Source of the DNA: an uncultured Pseudomonadales bacterium
GTDB taxonomy: Bacteria > Pseudomonadota > Gammaproteobacteria > Pseudomonadales > Azotimanducaceae
Assembly (NCBI GenBank): GCA_958296405.1
Contig: OY282519.1
Location: 1,534,132 to 1,598,131 of the forward strand
Direction: 5' to 3'
Length of the DNA: 64,000 nucleotides
Made by a program: the position numbers and the translations under genes. The stretch's first letter is position 1, and every line of letters starts with the position of its first letter. The notes beneath the pieces were generated by a model. It was not told the origin of the DNA and did no database searches. It saw only the letters and a program-made list of their open reading frames with translations. Below, in pieces: positions 8,550 through 16,908 of the stretch.

Positions 8550-9776
8550 TTGGTGACCATGGCGTGGCGCAACCTCTGGCGAGTGCGGCGTCGCACTTGG
8601 CTCACCGTCGCCGGCGTCGCGTTCGCCATTTTCTTCGTCGTGTTCGCGAATTCGACGCAACGCGGCACCTTTGCGTTGATGATCGACAACGCCACCGGCA
8701 TCCTCTCCGGCCATGTGCAAGCCCAGCATCCCGCCTATCAGGACGATCCGCGCCCGCGCAACACGGTGGCGGACGCCGCGGCGCTGCGCGCGGCCATCAT
8801 GGAGCAGCCCGGCGTGCGCGCGGCCACCCTGCGTGGCATGGCATTCGCGTTGGTGTCTGCCGGCAGCGAAGGCCGTGAACGCACCTTCGGCGCGCAGATC
8901 ATCGGCATGGATCCAATCACCGAGTTCGCATCCATCCGCCGCCCCGCCACCGGGCGTTTCATCGCGGGCCCGGGCGAGGCGTTCATCGGCGCTGGCTTGG
9001 CGCGCAACCTGAATGCGAACGCCGGTGATGAGTTGGTGGTCTTGGGCACTGCCAAGGAGGGTGGCGTCGCAGCCGTCGCCGTGACGCTCGCCGGCACGTT
9101 CGAGAGCGGCATGGCCGAGCTGGACCGCGCCACGCTGGCGCTGCACTTCGAGGACTTCGCCGAAGCGTTTGGCTTGGGTGGCGAAGCCCATGCGGTGGCC
9201 ATCTTGGCGGACGACTCGGCGGATGCCGAAGCGGTGGCACAGCGCTTGGCCACGACGCTCGACGGCGGCGCGGCGCCCGTGCGTTTCGCCAGTTGGGAAA
9301 CGCTGCAGCCCGAGCTGGTGCAATTCGTGGAACTCAAGGCTTGGGGTTCCTACCTCATCAGCGCGCTGCTCATCGTGTTGGTGACGTTCAGCGTGATGAA
9401 CGCCTTTGTGATGGCCGTGTTCGAGCGCACCGCGGAGTTCGGCATGTTGAAGGCCATCGGCATGACGCCGGGCGCCATCCGGCGCATGCTGCAGATCGAG
9501 GCGCTGTGGATGAGCGTGCTCGGCGTGGCGGTGGGCGTTGGCATTTCCGCGGCCGTGATCGGCGCGCTCAGCACCGTGGGCTTCAGCCTCGGCGAGGAGT
9601 ACAGCGAAATGCTCGAGCGCTTCAACCTGCCAGACCGGCTGTATCCAGCCTTCGACTATGCGACTGCGTTCGGCATGGCAGCGCTGATGGTCGTTGCGGT
9701 GCAACTCGCGGCGCTCCTGCCCGCCCGCCGCTTGCGCAAGCTGAATGTCGTCGAAGCGCTGCGCGAGCAGGAGTGA
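8550..9776 (+). CDS. ABC transporter permease, FtsX/LolE family (permease 2)
   Basis: This permease is about 408 aa with the same architecture as its neighbours: MAWRNLWRVRRRTW, one helix, a periplasmic domain, then three helices around ALLIVLVTFSVMNAFVM with coupling segment TAEFGMLKAIGM. Usable starts are TTG 8550, GTG 8553 and ATG 8559, none with a good ribosome-binding site. The frame is open back to an ATT at 8496 that overlaps the previous stop and lies 7 nt after a strong GGGAGG; starting there gives an N-terminus (SEAAIAAPARR) similar in length to permease 1. The true start may therefore be ATT 8496. It is a paralogue of permease 1 (shared GHVQ-QHP and DDPR motifs). Confidence 0.88.
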   Translation: MVTMAWRNLWRVRRRTWLTVAGVAFAIFFVVFANSTQRGTFALMIDNATGILSGHVQAQHPAYQDDPRPRNTVADAAALRAAIMEQPGVRAATLRGMAFALVSAGSEGRERTFGAQIIGMDPITEFASIRRPATGRFIAGPGEAFIGAGLARNLNANAGDELVVLGTAKEGGVAAVAVTLAGTFESGMAELDRATLALHFEDFAEAFGLGGEAHAVAILADDSADAEAVAQRLATTLDGGAAPVRFASWETLQPELVQFVELKAWGSYLISALLIVLVTFSVMNAFVMAVFERTAEFGMLKAIGMTPGAIRRMLQIEALWMSVLGVAVGVGISAAVIGALSTVGFSLGEEYSEMLERFNLPDRLYPAFDYATAFGMAALMVVAVQLAALLPARRLRKLNVVEALREQE

Positions 9777-9810
9777 CCAGCGTGACGGGTGCAATCATGG
9801 AGGGGCGGCG

Positions 9811-11034
9811 TTGAATCCGATGCTCTTGTTTCAGTTGAGCTGGCGGAACCTATGGCGCCGCCGGCGCCGCAATGGTCTGCTGCTGGCGGCCATCTCGTTC
9901 GCCGTTGCCGGCGTGGTGGTGCTCAACTCCTTCATCCGCGGCATGCAGGTGCAGATGACGCAGACGGCGGTGAACAACATGAACGGCCATGTCAAAGTGT
10001 TGGCGCCCGGCTATCTGGACGATCCGGGCATCGCCAGGAGCTTCGATCTCGCCAAGGATTGGCGCCCGGACGTCTTGGAAGGCATTGAAGCGGAAATGGT
10101 TGCTGGCTGGGCGTCTCGGGTGCGGGTGCCAGCGGTGGTGATGAGCGAGCGTGAGACGCGCGGCGTGCAGCTGGTCGGCATCGACCCGGCGGCCGAGGCC
10201 ATCTCTTTCATTGGCGACATGGCGGTGGAGGGCGAGCGGCTGTCTGGCTCGGAAGACGGGCGTTTGCTGGTGGGCAGGGCGTTGGCCGAGCAACTCGAAA
10301 CCGCCGCTGGGCGGCGCATCGTGCTCATCACCCAAGGGGCGGATGGCCGCAATCGCGAGGCCGGTTACCGCATCGCTGGGCTGTACGACGCCGAAGGCGA
10401 GGGCTTGGAGAAGGCATTCCTGTTCACTGGCATCGCCAACGTGCAGAACTTGCTTGACGCAAGCGTCATCACTGAACTCTCGGTGCGCCTGACCGAAGAT
10501 CGCCACGGCCCGAACGTGCTGTCACGCATGATCGACGCGTTGACGGGCTTGGACGTGCTCACCTGGCAAGACTTGGAGCCCACCGCGGCCGCCATGCATG
10601 AGTTCGTGGACGTCGCCATCGCGATGTGGTTCCTCATCGTCATGGGCGCGCTCGCGTTTGGCCTCATCAACACGTTGGTGACGGCGGTGATGGAGCGCAC
10701 CCGCGAGCTAGGCATGTTGCGCGCCGTGGGCATGCGGCCGCGCGCGGTGGTTGTGCAGGTGGTCGTTGAATCCATGCTCATCATGGTGCTCGGCATCGTC
10801 ATCGGCTTGGCGTTGGGAATGCTCCTGTATCTGCCAATGGCTTCGGGCATCGACATGTCGGCGTTCGCGGCGGCCACGGAGGAGTTTGGGTTCAGCGCGT
10901 TGATGGTGCCGAAGCTGGAAGCGGGGGACATCTGGCTCGTCGTCTCGCTCGCCATCGTGATCGGCTTGTTGGCCAGCGTCTATCCTGCTTGGCGTTCAGT
11001 GAAGATCACGCCTCTAGAGGCCATGCGCCGCTAG
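9811..11034 (+). CDS. ABC transporter permease, FtsX/LolE family (permease 3)
   Basis: This 407-aa permease starts at TTG 9811, placed 5 nt after a GGAGGGG ribosome-binding site; ATG 9820 is too far from it. Architecture is FtsX-like: LSWRNLWRRRRRNG, a first helix, a periplasmic domain, then helices from VAIAMWFLIVMGALAFGLINTLV with coupling segment TRELGMLRAVGMRPRAV. It is the most divergent of the three permeases in this operon (NNMNGHVKVLAPGY in place of the QHP motif). LolCDE-type systems normally use two permease copies, so three permease genes mean either alternative pairings or a specialised subunit (inference). Confidence 0.9.
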   Translation: MNPMLLFQLSWRNLWRRRRRNGLLLAAISFAVAGVVVLNSFIRGMQVQMTQTAVNNMNGHVKVLAPGYLDDPGIARSFDLAKDWRPDVLEGIEAEMVAGWASRVRVPAVVMSERETRGVQLVGIDPAAEAISFIGDMAVEGERLSGSEDGRLLVGRALAEQLETAAGRRIVLITQGADGRNREAGYRIAGLYDAEGEGLEKAFLFTGIANVQNLLDASVITELSVRLTEDRHGPNVLSRMIDALTGLDVLTWQDLEPTAAAMHEFVDVAIAMWFLIVMGALAFGLINTLVTAVMERTRELGMLRAVGMRPRAVVVQVVVESMLIMVLGIVIGLALGMLLYLPMASGIDMSAFAAATEEFGFSALMVPKLEAGDIWLVVSLAIVIGLLASVYPAWRSVKITPLEAMRR

Positions 11035-11063
11035 GTCGGTTGCGCTGCAAGGGAGAAGTGAAG

Positions 11064-11762
11064 ATGTCCGATCTAGTGGTGAGTTGCGAGGGCATCACGC
11101 GGGTGTACGCGGACGACGCCGTGCCGGTGCATGCGTTGCGCGGCGTGGATTTCGAGGTGCGGCGCGGCGAGTGGACGAGCCTCGCCGGGCCTTCCGGCTC
11201 CGGCAAATCCACCTTGCTGCATGTCATTGGCGGGCTGGACCGCCCCACCAATGGCGAGGTCAACGTGGATGGGCAGCGCTTGGGCGGTTTGTCTGAATCG
11301 CAGCTCTCGGATTTGCGCCTCAACAAGATCGGCTTCGTCTTTCAGGCATACAACCTGATCCCAGTGCTCACCGCGGTGGAGAACGTCGAGTTCATCATGC
11401 AACTGCAGGGGGTTGGCGCCGCGGAACGCCAAACGCGGGCGCGGGCGACGCTCACGCGCTTGGGGCTTGATGACATTGGCGACCGGCGCCCGGGCGAACT
11501 CTCCGGCGGCCAGCAGCAGCGGGTGGCGGTGGCGCGCGCGGTGGTGACGGAGCCAGTGCTGTTGCTGGCGGACGAGCCCAGCGCGAACTTGGATTCCAGC
11601 ACCACCCAAGATCTGCTGGAACTGCTGCGCAACGTCAACGAGCAGCATGGCGTCACCATCGTCACGGCCACGCACGACCCGATGGTGATGGACTACGCGC
11701 AACGCCGCGTGCGCCTGCGCGATGGCGCCATCGAGCACGACGAGTCTTCGTCGGGAGCGTGA
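11064..11762 (+). CDS. ABC transporter ATP-binding protein, LolD/MacB type
   Basis: This 232-aa ATPase has Walker A GPSGSGKST, Q-loop VFQAYNLIPVLTAVEN, signature LSGGQQQR, Walker B VLLLADEPSANLD and the switch histidine in ATHDP. The QAYNLIP and LSGGQQQRVAVARA stretches place it in the LolD/MacB/FtsE group that drives FtsX-type permeases rather than importers. Start ATG 11064 follows GGGAG; the longer open frame upstream overlaps permease 3 and is not needed. It powers the three permeases encoded just upstream, and its stop overlaps the following gene by 4 nt (GTGA). Confidence 0.95.
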   Translation: MSDLVVSCEGITRVYADDAVPVHALRGVDFEVRRGEWTSLAGPSGSGKSTLLHVIGGLDRPTNGEVNVDGQRLGGLSESQLSDLRLNKIGFVFQAYNLIPVLTAVENVEFIMQLQGVGAAERQTRARATLTRLGLDDIGDRRPGELSGGQQQRVAVARAVVTEPVLLLADEPSANLDSSTTQDLLELLRNVNEQHGVTIVTATHDPMVMDYAQRRVRLRDGAIEHDESSSGA

Positions 11763-13099
11763 CCGTGCGCCGCTCCACGCGGCGGTTCGTGGCGCCGTCC
11801 AAACGCTGCTGGCGTTGGCTTGGGTACAGAGCGCTGCCGAGCTTAGGTGTCGTTGGCTTGAGTCTCGCCGGCGTTACGGCGAGCCTGTCTGCGGCCGCCG
11901 ATGGCGCCGAAATCAAGGCGCGGCTGAAGTGGCTTTCCTCCGCCGCGAGCCTGCCGGCCGAGGATGTGCTGCGTCGCCAAGATGGCACCCCGGCTTACGA
12001 TCACAGCGGCAGCCTGCGGGTGCTCGCCCGCGCCGAGGCCGAGCCGCCGGGCGATGGCGAGGGGCAGTTGCGCTTCAGCGTGGACTACTCGTTGGCGTGG
12101 CTCTCAGGCGATTCGTTCACCTTCGCCAACGCCCTGCAGCAAACGTTGGAGCAGGTGCCGACCGAGGATGCCACGCGGCTCTTGAACCTCACTTGGGTGA
12201 TCGATGATGGCCGTCGCCATCGCGCCCTGCACCGCCTCGACCGCTTTGCCGTGGAATACCGGCGGCCGAACCTCGCCATCACGTTGGGGCGCCAAGTGGT
12301 GAGTTGGGGCAGCGGGCGCGTGTTCCAGCCGATGGATTTGTTCAATCCGTTCGCCCCCACCACCATCGACCGGGACTACAAGCCCGGCGACGATATCGCC
12401 TTGGTGGAGCGGCGCTTCGGCAACCAAGACATGCAGTTCCTCTATGTGGCGCGGCGCGACCGCGGCGGAGACGTGGAGGATGACGCGGCGAGCTATGCCT
12501 TGAAGTGGCACGGCTTGTTCGGCGGCCACGAGGTGGAAGCGGTGGCCGCGCGCCACTACGCGGACGACTTCTTGGGCCTCACCCTGCGCATGCCGTTGGG
12601 CCCCACCGTGTTCCGCACGGACGTGACGGGCACTCGGCTGGACGGCGACGACACTTGGCGCGTCTCCGCCATCGCCAACGTTGACTTGGCGTTCGACTTG
12701 TTCGGACGCTCGGCCTTTGCCTTTCTCGAGTACTTCCACAATGGCTTTGGCGTGAGCGAACTGCCGGCTTCGCAAAGCGACCTGCCCAGCCCATTGCTGG
12801 CGCGGCTGGGACGCGGCGAGTTGTTCAACATGCAGCGCGACTACCTCGCCTTTGGCGCCAACCTGCAATGGCATCCGTTGTGGACGCAGTCCCTCACTGT
12901 CATCTCGAACTTGAATGACGGCTCGAGCCTGCTGCAAACGTCGGTGAACTACGAGCCTTCGGACTTCACCCGGATGCAGGCGGGCTTCACCACCGCGTTA
13001 GGCAGCGCCGGCAAGGAGTTTGGCGGTGCGCCGGTGGCGCCCGGCGTCACCAGCGGCGGCGGCACCCGGGGGTTCCTGCGGTTTGTGTACTTTCGCTAG
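11759..13099 (+). CDS. predicted outer membrane beta-barrel protein of the export operon
   Basis: This 446-aa protein starts with GTG overlapping the ATPase stop, behind CGGGAG. An N-terminal hydrophobic segment (LPSLGVVGLSLAGVTASLSAA) looks like a signal peptide. The rest alternates polar and hydrophobic residues with many aromatic ends (for example RRPNLAITLGRQVVSWGSGRVFQPMDLFNPF and the final GFLRFVYFR), as expected for an outer-membrane barrel with a terminal aromatic residue. I do not recognise a named family with certainty; it resembles porin-like proteins found with LolA-like/ABC or MMPL modules. It may be the outer-membrane end of the pathway formed by the five upstream genes. Confidence 0.7.
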   Translation: MTVRRSTRRFVAPSKRCWRWLGYRALPSLGVVGLSLAGVTASLSAAADGAEIKARLKWLSSAASLPAEDVLRRQDGTPAYDHSGSLRVLARAEAEPPGDGEGQLRFSVDYSLAWLSGDSFTFANALQQTLEQVPTEDATRLLNLTWVIDDGRRHRALHRLDRFAVEYRRPNLAITLGRQVVSWGSGRVFQPMDLFNPFAPTTIDRDYKPGDDIALVERRFGNQDMQFLYVARRDRGGDVEDDAASYALKWHGLFGGHEVEAVAARHYADDFLGLTLRMPLGPTVFRTDVTGTRLDGDDTWRVSAIANVDLAFDLFGRSAFAFLEYFHNGFGVSELPASQSDLPSPLLARLGRGELFNMQRDYLAFGANLQWHPLWTQSLTVISNLNDGSSLLQTSVNYEPSDFTRMQAGFTTALGSAGKEFGGAPVAPGVTSGGGTRGFLRFVYFR

Positions 13100-13198
13100 C
13101 TGCCGGGGCGTTTGGGGCGCCGCGCTGCTGCGCGGGCGCGAGCTTGGGGTGGGCGGGCCAAGGTGGGTGAGCAAAAAACAGGCGGCTAAGGTAGCGGC

Positions 13199-13579
13199 GT
13201 GAAGCCCGGCCACACGGGATGGACTCGCTTGGCGCATGCCATGCGCTATTCCGCGCGTGGCTTGCTCGCGGCGTGGCGCCATGAATCGGCGTTTCGCCAA
13301 GAGTGTGCCGTGGCGGCCGTGCTTGTGCTGTGCGCTTTGGTGTTTGCGGAGACGGGCACGCAAGCAGCGCTGCTCGTCGCCGTCACCGTGCTCGTGATCG
13401 TTGTCGAACTCGTGAACTCGGCGCTGGAAGCGGTGGTGGACCGGATCGGCCCAGAGCGCCACGAACTCGCGGGGCGCGCCAAGGACATGGGTTCCGCGGC
13501 CGTCTTCGTCAGCCTGGTGCTCTTGTTGGCGACTTGGGTGTTGGTGGCGTCGGATTGGTTCACTGGCCCCGACAACTGA
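13199..13579 (+). CDS. dgkA: diacylglycerol kinase
   Basis: This 126-aa inner-membrane protein has three hydrophobic helices and the DgkA signature VVELVNSALEAVVDRIG followed by HELAGRAKDMGSAAVF, with the conserved Glu and Asp residues of the active site. It phosphorylates diacylglycerol left over from membrane-derived oligosaccharide or LPS modification, returning it to phospholipid synthesis. Length matches the family (about 120-130 aa). Start is GTG 13199. The 99-nt gap after the barrel gene contains a GC-rich imperfect hairpin that could end the export operon. Confidence 0.95.
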   Translation: MKPGHTGWTRLAHAMRYSARGLLAAWRHESAFRQECAVAAVLVLCALVFAETGTQAALLVAVTVLVIVVELVNSALEAVVDRIGPERHELAGRAKDMGSAAVFVSLVLLLATWVLVASDWFTGPDN

Positions 13580-13634
13580 CGCCTAGACACGCTCTAGCGC
13601 CCCCGCAACCCCGTATTGGGAGAAACGGCGCGCG

Positions 13635-14510
13635 TCAGTCGATGACCGTCTGCCCGTCCTCGTCCGCCACCTCGCTTTCGATGTAGCCCAACTTCTCGAT
13701 CTCCACGCGCACCGTGTCGCCGGCTTTGAGCCACTGCGGTGGACGCATCGCGGCGGCGACGCCGGATGGCGTGCCAGTGAAGATGACGTCCCCAGGCTCC
13801 AGCGTGAACGCTTGGGTGAGGTGGGCGATCTGGTCAAAGCAGTTGAACACCAAGTGCTTCGAGTTGGACTCTTGGCGTTTCTCGCCGTTCACGAAGGAAC
13901 GCAGGCCCAGCGTGTGCGGGTCTCCCACTTCATCCGGCGTCACCAGCCAAGGGCCGAAAGGCGCGTGGCTGTCGAAGGATTTGCCGATTTGCATGGTCTG
14001 TGAGCGCATCTGCCAATCGCGCACGCTCACGTCGTTGCCGCAGCAGAACCCGGCGATCACTTCGCTGGCGCGCTCCTTCGGCACATGCTTGGCGCGCTTG
14101 CCGATCACATAGACCAGCTCGGCTTCGTAGTCCAGCATGTCCGACGCCACCGGCTTGGCGATGGGCGCGTAGGGCGGGTTCACGGCCGTCACCTGTTTGT
14201 TGAACCACACCTGCGTCTTCGGTGGCTCGGCGCCGGTCTCCTCGATGTGGTCCCGGTAGTTCAAGCCGATGGCGAGGATCTTGCCGGGCCGAGGCACCGG
14301 CGCCATGAGCTCCACTTGGTCGATGCCGAGGGCATGGTCGCCTTCCGTTTGGCAGGCGCGGGCGCGGGCGAGCGCCGCATCGCCGGCGGCGAGGAACGCT
14401 GTCATGTCGGTTGGCAGCGCTGGCGCCGCGGCGCTCAGGTCGATGACCAGTTCGCCGACGACGACGCCGATGCGCTCGCGTCCGCCGTGGCTGAATGTGG
14501 CGAGTTTCAT
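13635..14510 (-). CDS. fumarylacetoacetate hydrolase family protein
   Basis: This 291-aa enzyme has the FAH fold: small N-terminal domain, then KILAIGLNYRDHIEETG, DYEAELVYVIGKRAKHV (metal-binding Glu residues), GFCCGNDVSVRDWQ, a KSFDSHAPFGPWLV stretch and the late GDVIFTGTPSGV motif. Family members hydrolyse or decarboxylate beta-diketo or 2-oxo acids in aromatic and sugar-acid breakdown (for example ureidoglycolate lyase-like or HpcE-like proteins). The exact substrate cannot be set. It is followed 10 nt upstream on the same strand by an alpha/beta hydrolase and ClpP gene, probably co-transcribed. Confidence 0.9.
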   Translation of the reverse strand: MKLATFSHGGRERIGVVVGELVIDLSAAAPALPTDMTAFLAAGDAALARARACQTEGDHALGIDQVELMAPVPRPGKILAIGLNYRDHIEETGAEPPKTQVWFNKQVTAVNPPYAPIAKPVASDMLDYEAELVYVIGKRAKHVPKERASEVIAGFCCGNDVSVRDWQMRSQTMQIGKSFDSHAPFGPWLVTPDEVGDPHTLGLRSFVNGEKRQESNSKHLVFNCFDQIAHLTQAFTLEPGDVIFTGTPSGVAAAMRPPQWLKAGDTVRVEIEKLGYIESEVADEDGQTVID

Positions 14511-14519
14511 GGGATCTCC

Positions 14520-15242
14520 TTATTCCGTCGTCGTCTCCGCCAAGGGCGAGCACTGCGCCGCGGGCGACAGCGTGTGGGTAACGAAGTGGTGCGCGTGGCT
14601 GGCCATCTCGGTGAAGATGTCGTCGCTGCGCGCGCGATGGCGCTTGCGCGTCTTGTAGCCGTGGTCGCCATCGTCCAACCAAGCGAGCGTTGCGTCGTTG
14701 TTCGTGACAACTTGTGTCAGCAAGGCGGCATCCGCCATCGCGTCCCGGGTGCCGCTGAGAAACAGCATCGGCGCGCGCACGGCATCCAAGTGGGCGGCGC
14801 GGTCTATCGCTGGCTGCTGCGGGCGGTGCAGGGGGAACGCGCATAGGATGAGGCCGGCGACGTCGAGCGAGCGCTCGGCGGCCGCGTGGGTGGCCATGCG
14901 GCCGCCGAAGCTGTGCCCGCCGAGGAACAACGGCCCATCGACAAGCTCGCGTGCGAAGCACGCGGCCGCTTCGATGGCGCCGATGGTGATCGGCTTCGCG
15001 TCCACGCGGTTTCTCTTTGCTTCCTTGAACGGAAAGTTGAAGCGCAGGGTGGCGATGCCCACGGCGGCGAACGCCAGCGCGATGGCTTGCATGTTGGCGT
15101 GGCGCATGTCGGCGCCGGCGCCGTGGCCAAGCACCAGCGTCGCCAAGGGCGATGCGCCGGCCAGATGCAAGGCGCTCACGCTTGAGACGGGGCCGTGGGC
15201 GAGGGCAATGGAGTGTTCGGTGGCTTGCACGCCGCCATCCAT
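14520..15242 (-). CDS. alpha/beta hydrolase, KANL3/Tex30-like
   Basis: This 240-aa protein has an alpha/beta-hydrolase core: LVLGHGAGADMRHANM (oxyanion area), GIATLRFNFPF, nucleophile elbow GGHSFGGRM, acid region LFLSGTRDAMAD and C-terminal LDDGDHGYK supplying the histidine. GHGAGADM with RFNFPF is characteristic of the small dienelactone-hydrolase-like group related to KANL3/Tex30. No substrate is evident. It lies between the FAH gene (10 nt) and clpP (8 nt) on the same strand, so the three probably share a transcript, though no functional link is obvious. Confidence 0.85.
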   Translation of the reverse strand: MDGGVQATEHSIALAHGPVSSVSALHLAGASPLATLVLGHGAGADMRHANMQAIALAFAAVGIATLRFNFPFKEAKRNRVDAKPITIGAIEAAACFARELVDGPLFLGGHSFGGRMATHAAAERSLDVAGLILCAFPLHRPQQPAIDRAAHLDAVRAPMLFLSGTRDAMADAALLTQVVTNNDATLAWLDDGDHGYKTRKRHRARSDDIFTEMASHAHHFVTHTLSPAAQCSPLAETTTE

Positions 15243-15249
15243 GCGCCGC

Positions 15250-15858
15250 TTAAGTGGCGGGCAACTCGTCCGCCGTTGCGATGATGCGCCCGACGAGGCC
15301 GTACTCCACAGATTCCTCCGCGCTCATCCAGTGGTCGCGGTCTGTGTCGGCGGTGACGCGCTCCAACGGCTGGCCAGTGCGCTCTGCGATGACGCGGTTG
15401 ATGCGCTCGCGGGTTTTGAGAATCTCGCGGGCGTGAATCTCGATGTCCGAGGCGTCGCCGCCGAAGCCCCCGGCGGGCTGATGGATGAGGAAGCGGGTGT
15501 TCGGCAGCGCGAAACGCTGCTCGCGTTCCGCCGCGAGGTAGATGTGCGTGGCGATGCTGCCCACCCAACCCGTGCCGACCGTGCGCACCACTGGCTTCAC
15601 GTAGCGGATCATGTCGAAGATGGTGTCGCCGGATTCCACATGGCCGCCCGGCGAGCCGATGAACAGGGTGATCGGCTCTTCGCCCTCGAAGGAGAGCGCC
15701 AACAGACGTTCCGCGGCGCGTTGCGCCATGGCCTTGTCGATCTCGCCGAAGATCGTCAAGGTGCGGTGTTTGAGCAGGGTGTTGTCGAGGAGGGCGAACT
15801 GCTTCGCGGCTTGCGCGGCTTCCTCAACGCCATCGAGTCGTGGCATCGCCGAACTCAT
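15250..15858 (-). CDS. clpP: ATP-dependent Clp protease proteolytic subunit homologue
   Basis: This 202-aa protein is a ClpP homologue. The catalytic triad fits by spacing: Ser101 in GSIATH, His126 in FLIHQPAGG and Asp175, matching the 25- and 49-residue gaps of E. coli ClpP. FIGSPGGHVESGDTIFDMIR is the glycine-rich loop. It is divergent around the serine (WVGSIATHIYL instead of GQAASMGAFLL), as in secondary ClpP paralogues. No clpX or tig gene lies next to it, which also suggests a second copy rather than the housekeeping clpP. It would form a ring peptidase with a Clp/Hsp100 ATPase encoded elsewhere. Confidence 0.87.
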   Translation of the reverse strand: MSSAMPRLDGVEEAAQAAKQFALLDNTLLKHRTLTIFGEIDKAMAQRAAERLLALSFEGEEPITLFIGSPGGHVESGDTIFDMIRYVKPVVRTVGTGWVGSIATHIYLAAEREQRFALPNTRFLIHQPAGGFGGDASDIEIHAREILKTRERINRVIAERTGQPLERVTADTDRDHWMSAEESVEYGLVGRIIATADELPAT

Positions 15859-15963
15859 CCAGGAAAGCGGGCGATGTTACCATGCCGGCATGGGCAAGGC
15901 CGCGGCGTGGGCGCGTGCCAAGCCATCACCTTGGCGAACAAGAGCGGCTTGAGAGGAGAGGCC

Positions 15964-16908
15964 ATGCCCCTGCATCCTGAATACGCGGCCATGCTGAAGC
16001 AGCTTGCCGAGGCTGGCGGCCCGAACCTCATCGAGATGGATCCCCCGGCGGCGCGCGAGATGTTCCGCGCCATGCAGCCGGCGCCGGCTGAGGCCGGCGA
16101 TCGCGTGCGGAACATGGCGGCGCTTGGCCCGGATGGCGACATTCCAATGCGCGTCTACACGCCGGCTGGGGAAGGGCCGTTCCCCTTGGCGATGATGTTC
16201 CACGGCGGCGGTTGGGTGATTGGCGATCTCGACACCGCGGACGGCCAATGCCGCGCCGTGTGCGACGGCGCTGGCTGCGTGGTCGTCTCCGTCGATTATC
16301 GGCTGGCGCCGGAGCATCGATTCCCGGCTGCGGCGGATGATTGCTACGCCGCCACCTGTTGGGCACACGAACACGCAGCGGCGCTCAATGGCGATGCGGG
16401 GCGTCTCGCCGTGGTGGGCGACAGCGCCGGCGGCAACCTCGCCGCGGTGGTGGCATTGATGGCGCGGGATCGGGGCGGCCCGTCCCTCGGCTTGCAGGTG
16501 CTGGTGTATCCCGTCACGGACGGCGTGGCGTTCGACACGCCCTCTTACCGCGACAATGCCGAGGGCTACTTGCTGACGGCCGAAGGCATGCATTGGTTCT
16601 GGGATCAGTATGCGGCGCCTGCGGACCGCGGCAATCCCTATGCGTCGCCGCTCCACGCCGCAAGCCTCGCCAACCTGCCTCCCGCCCTCGTGCTGACGGC
16701 GGAGTTCGACCCGCTGCGGGACGAAGGCGAAGCCTATGCCGCGCGCTTGCAGGAGAGCGGCGCTCGCGTGGAATGTGTCCGCTTCGACGGATTGATCCAC
16801 GGCTTCTTCGCCCACAGCGCCGTGATTCCGGCGGCGCGGCCGGGCATGGAGAAGGTGTGCGCGGCGTTGCGCGCGGAGTTTCACGCAAAGGAGGCAAGCC
16901 ATGTCTGA
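15964..16908 (+). CDS. alpha/beta hydrolase, hormone-sensitive-lipase family esterase
   Basis: This 314-aa enzyme is a typical bacterial HSL-family carboxylesterase: oxyanion motif FHGGGWVIGD, YRLAPEHRFPA, nucleophile GDSAGGNLA, acid in AEFDPLRDEG and histidine in LIHGFF. Start is ATG 15964 behind GAGGAGAGG; the much longer open frame upstream is antisense to clpP and not coding. It hydrolyses short-chain acyl esters; the natural substrate is unknown. It overlaps the following SDR gene by 8 nt, so the two form one unit, divergent from the clpP-FAH group. Confidence 0.95.
   Translation: MPLHPEYAAMLKQLAEAGGPNLIEMDPPAAREMFRAMQPAPAEAGDRVRNMAALGPDGDIPMRVYTPAGEGPFPLAMMFHGGGWVIGDLDTADGQCRAVCDGAGCVVVSVDYRLAPEHRFPAAADDCYAATCWAHEHAAALNGDAGRLAVVGDSAGGNLAAVVALMARDRGGPSLGLQVLVYPVTDGVAFDTPSYRDNAEGYLLTAEGMHWFWDQYAAPADRGNPYASPLHAASLANLPPALVLTAEFDPLRDEGEAYAARLQESGARVECVRFDGLIHGFFAHSAVIPAARPGMEKVCAALRAEFHAKEASHV

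Noticed and set aside
8277-9794. 505-codon minus-strand frame opposite permease 2
   Set aside because: Antisense shadow of a clear FtsX-type permease; low-complexity composition.
15250-15858. Loss of the ClpP catalytic serine
   Set aside because: A first alignment on GxxxT suggested Thr for Ser, but counting to the conserved RFALP motif and to His126 and Asp175 puts Ser101 exactly at the catalytic position.
14698-15963. Upstream extension of the HSL esterase frame
   Set aside because: It runs antisense through clpP and the hydrolase gene; ATG 15964 has a strong ribosome-binding site and gives the normal family length.
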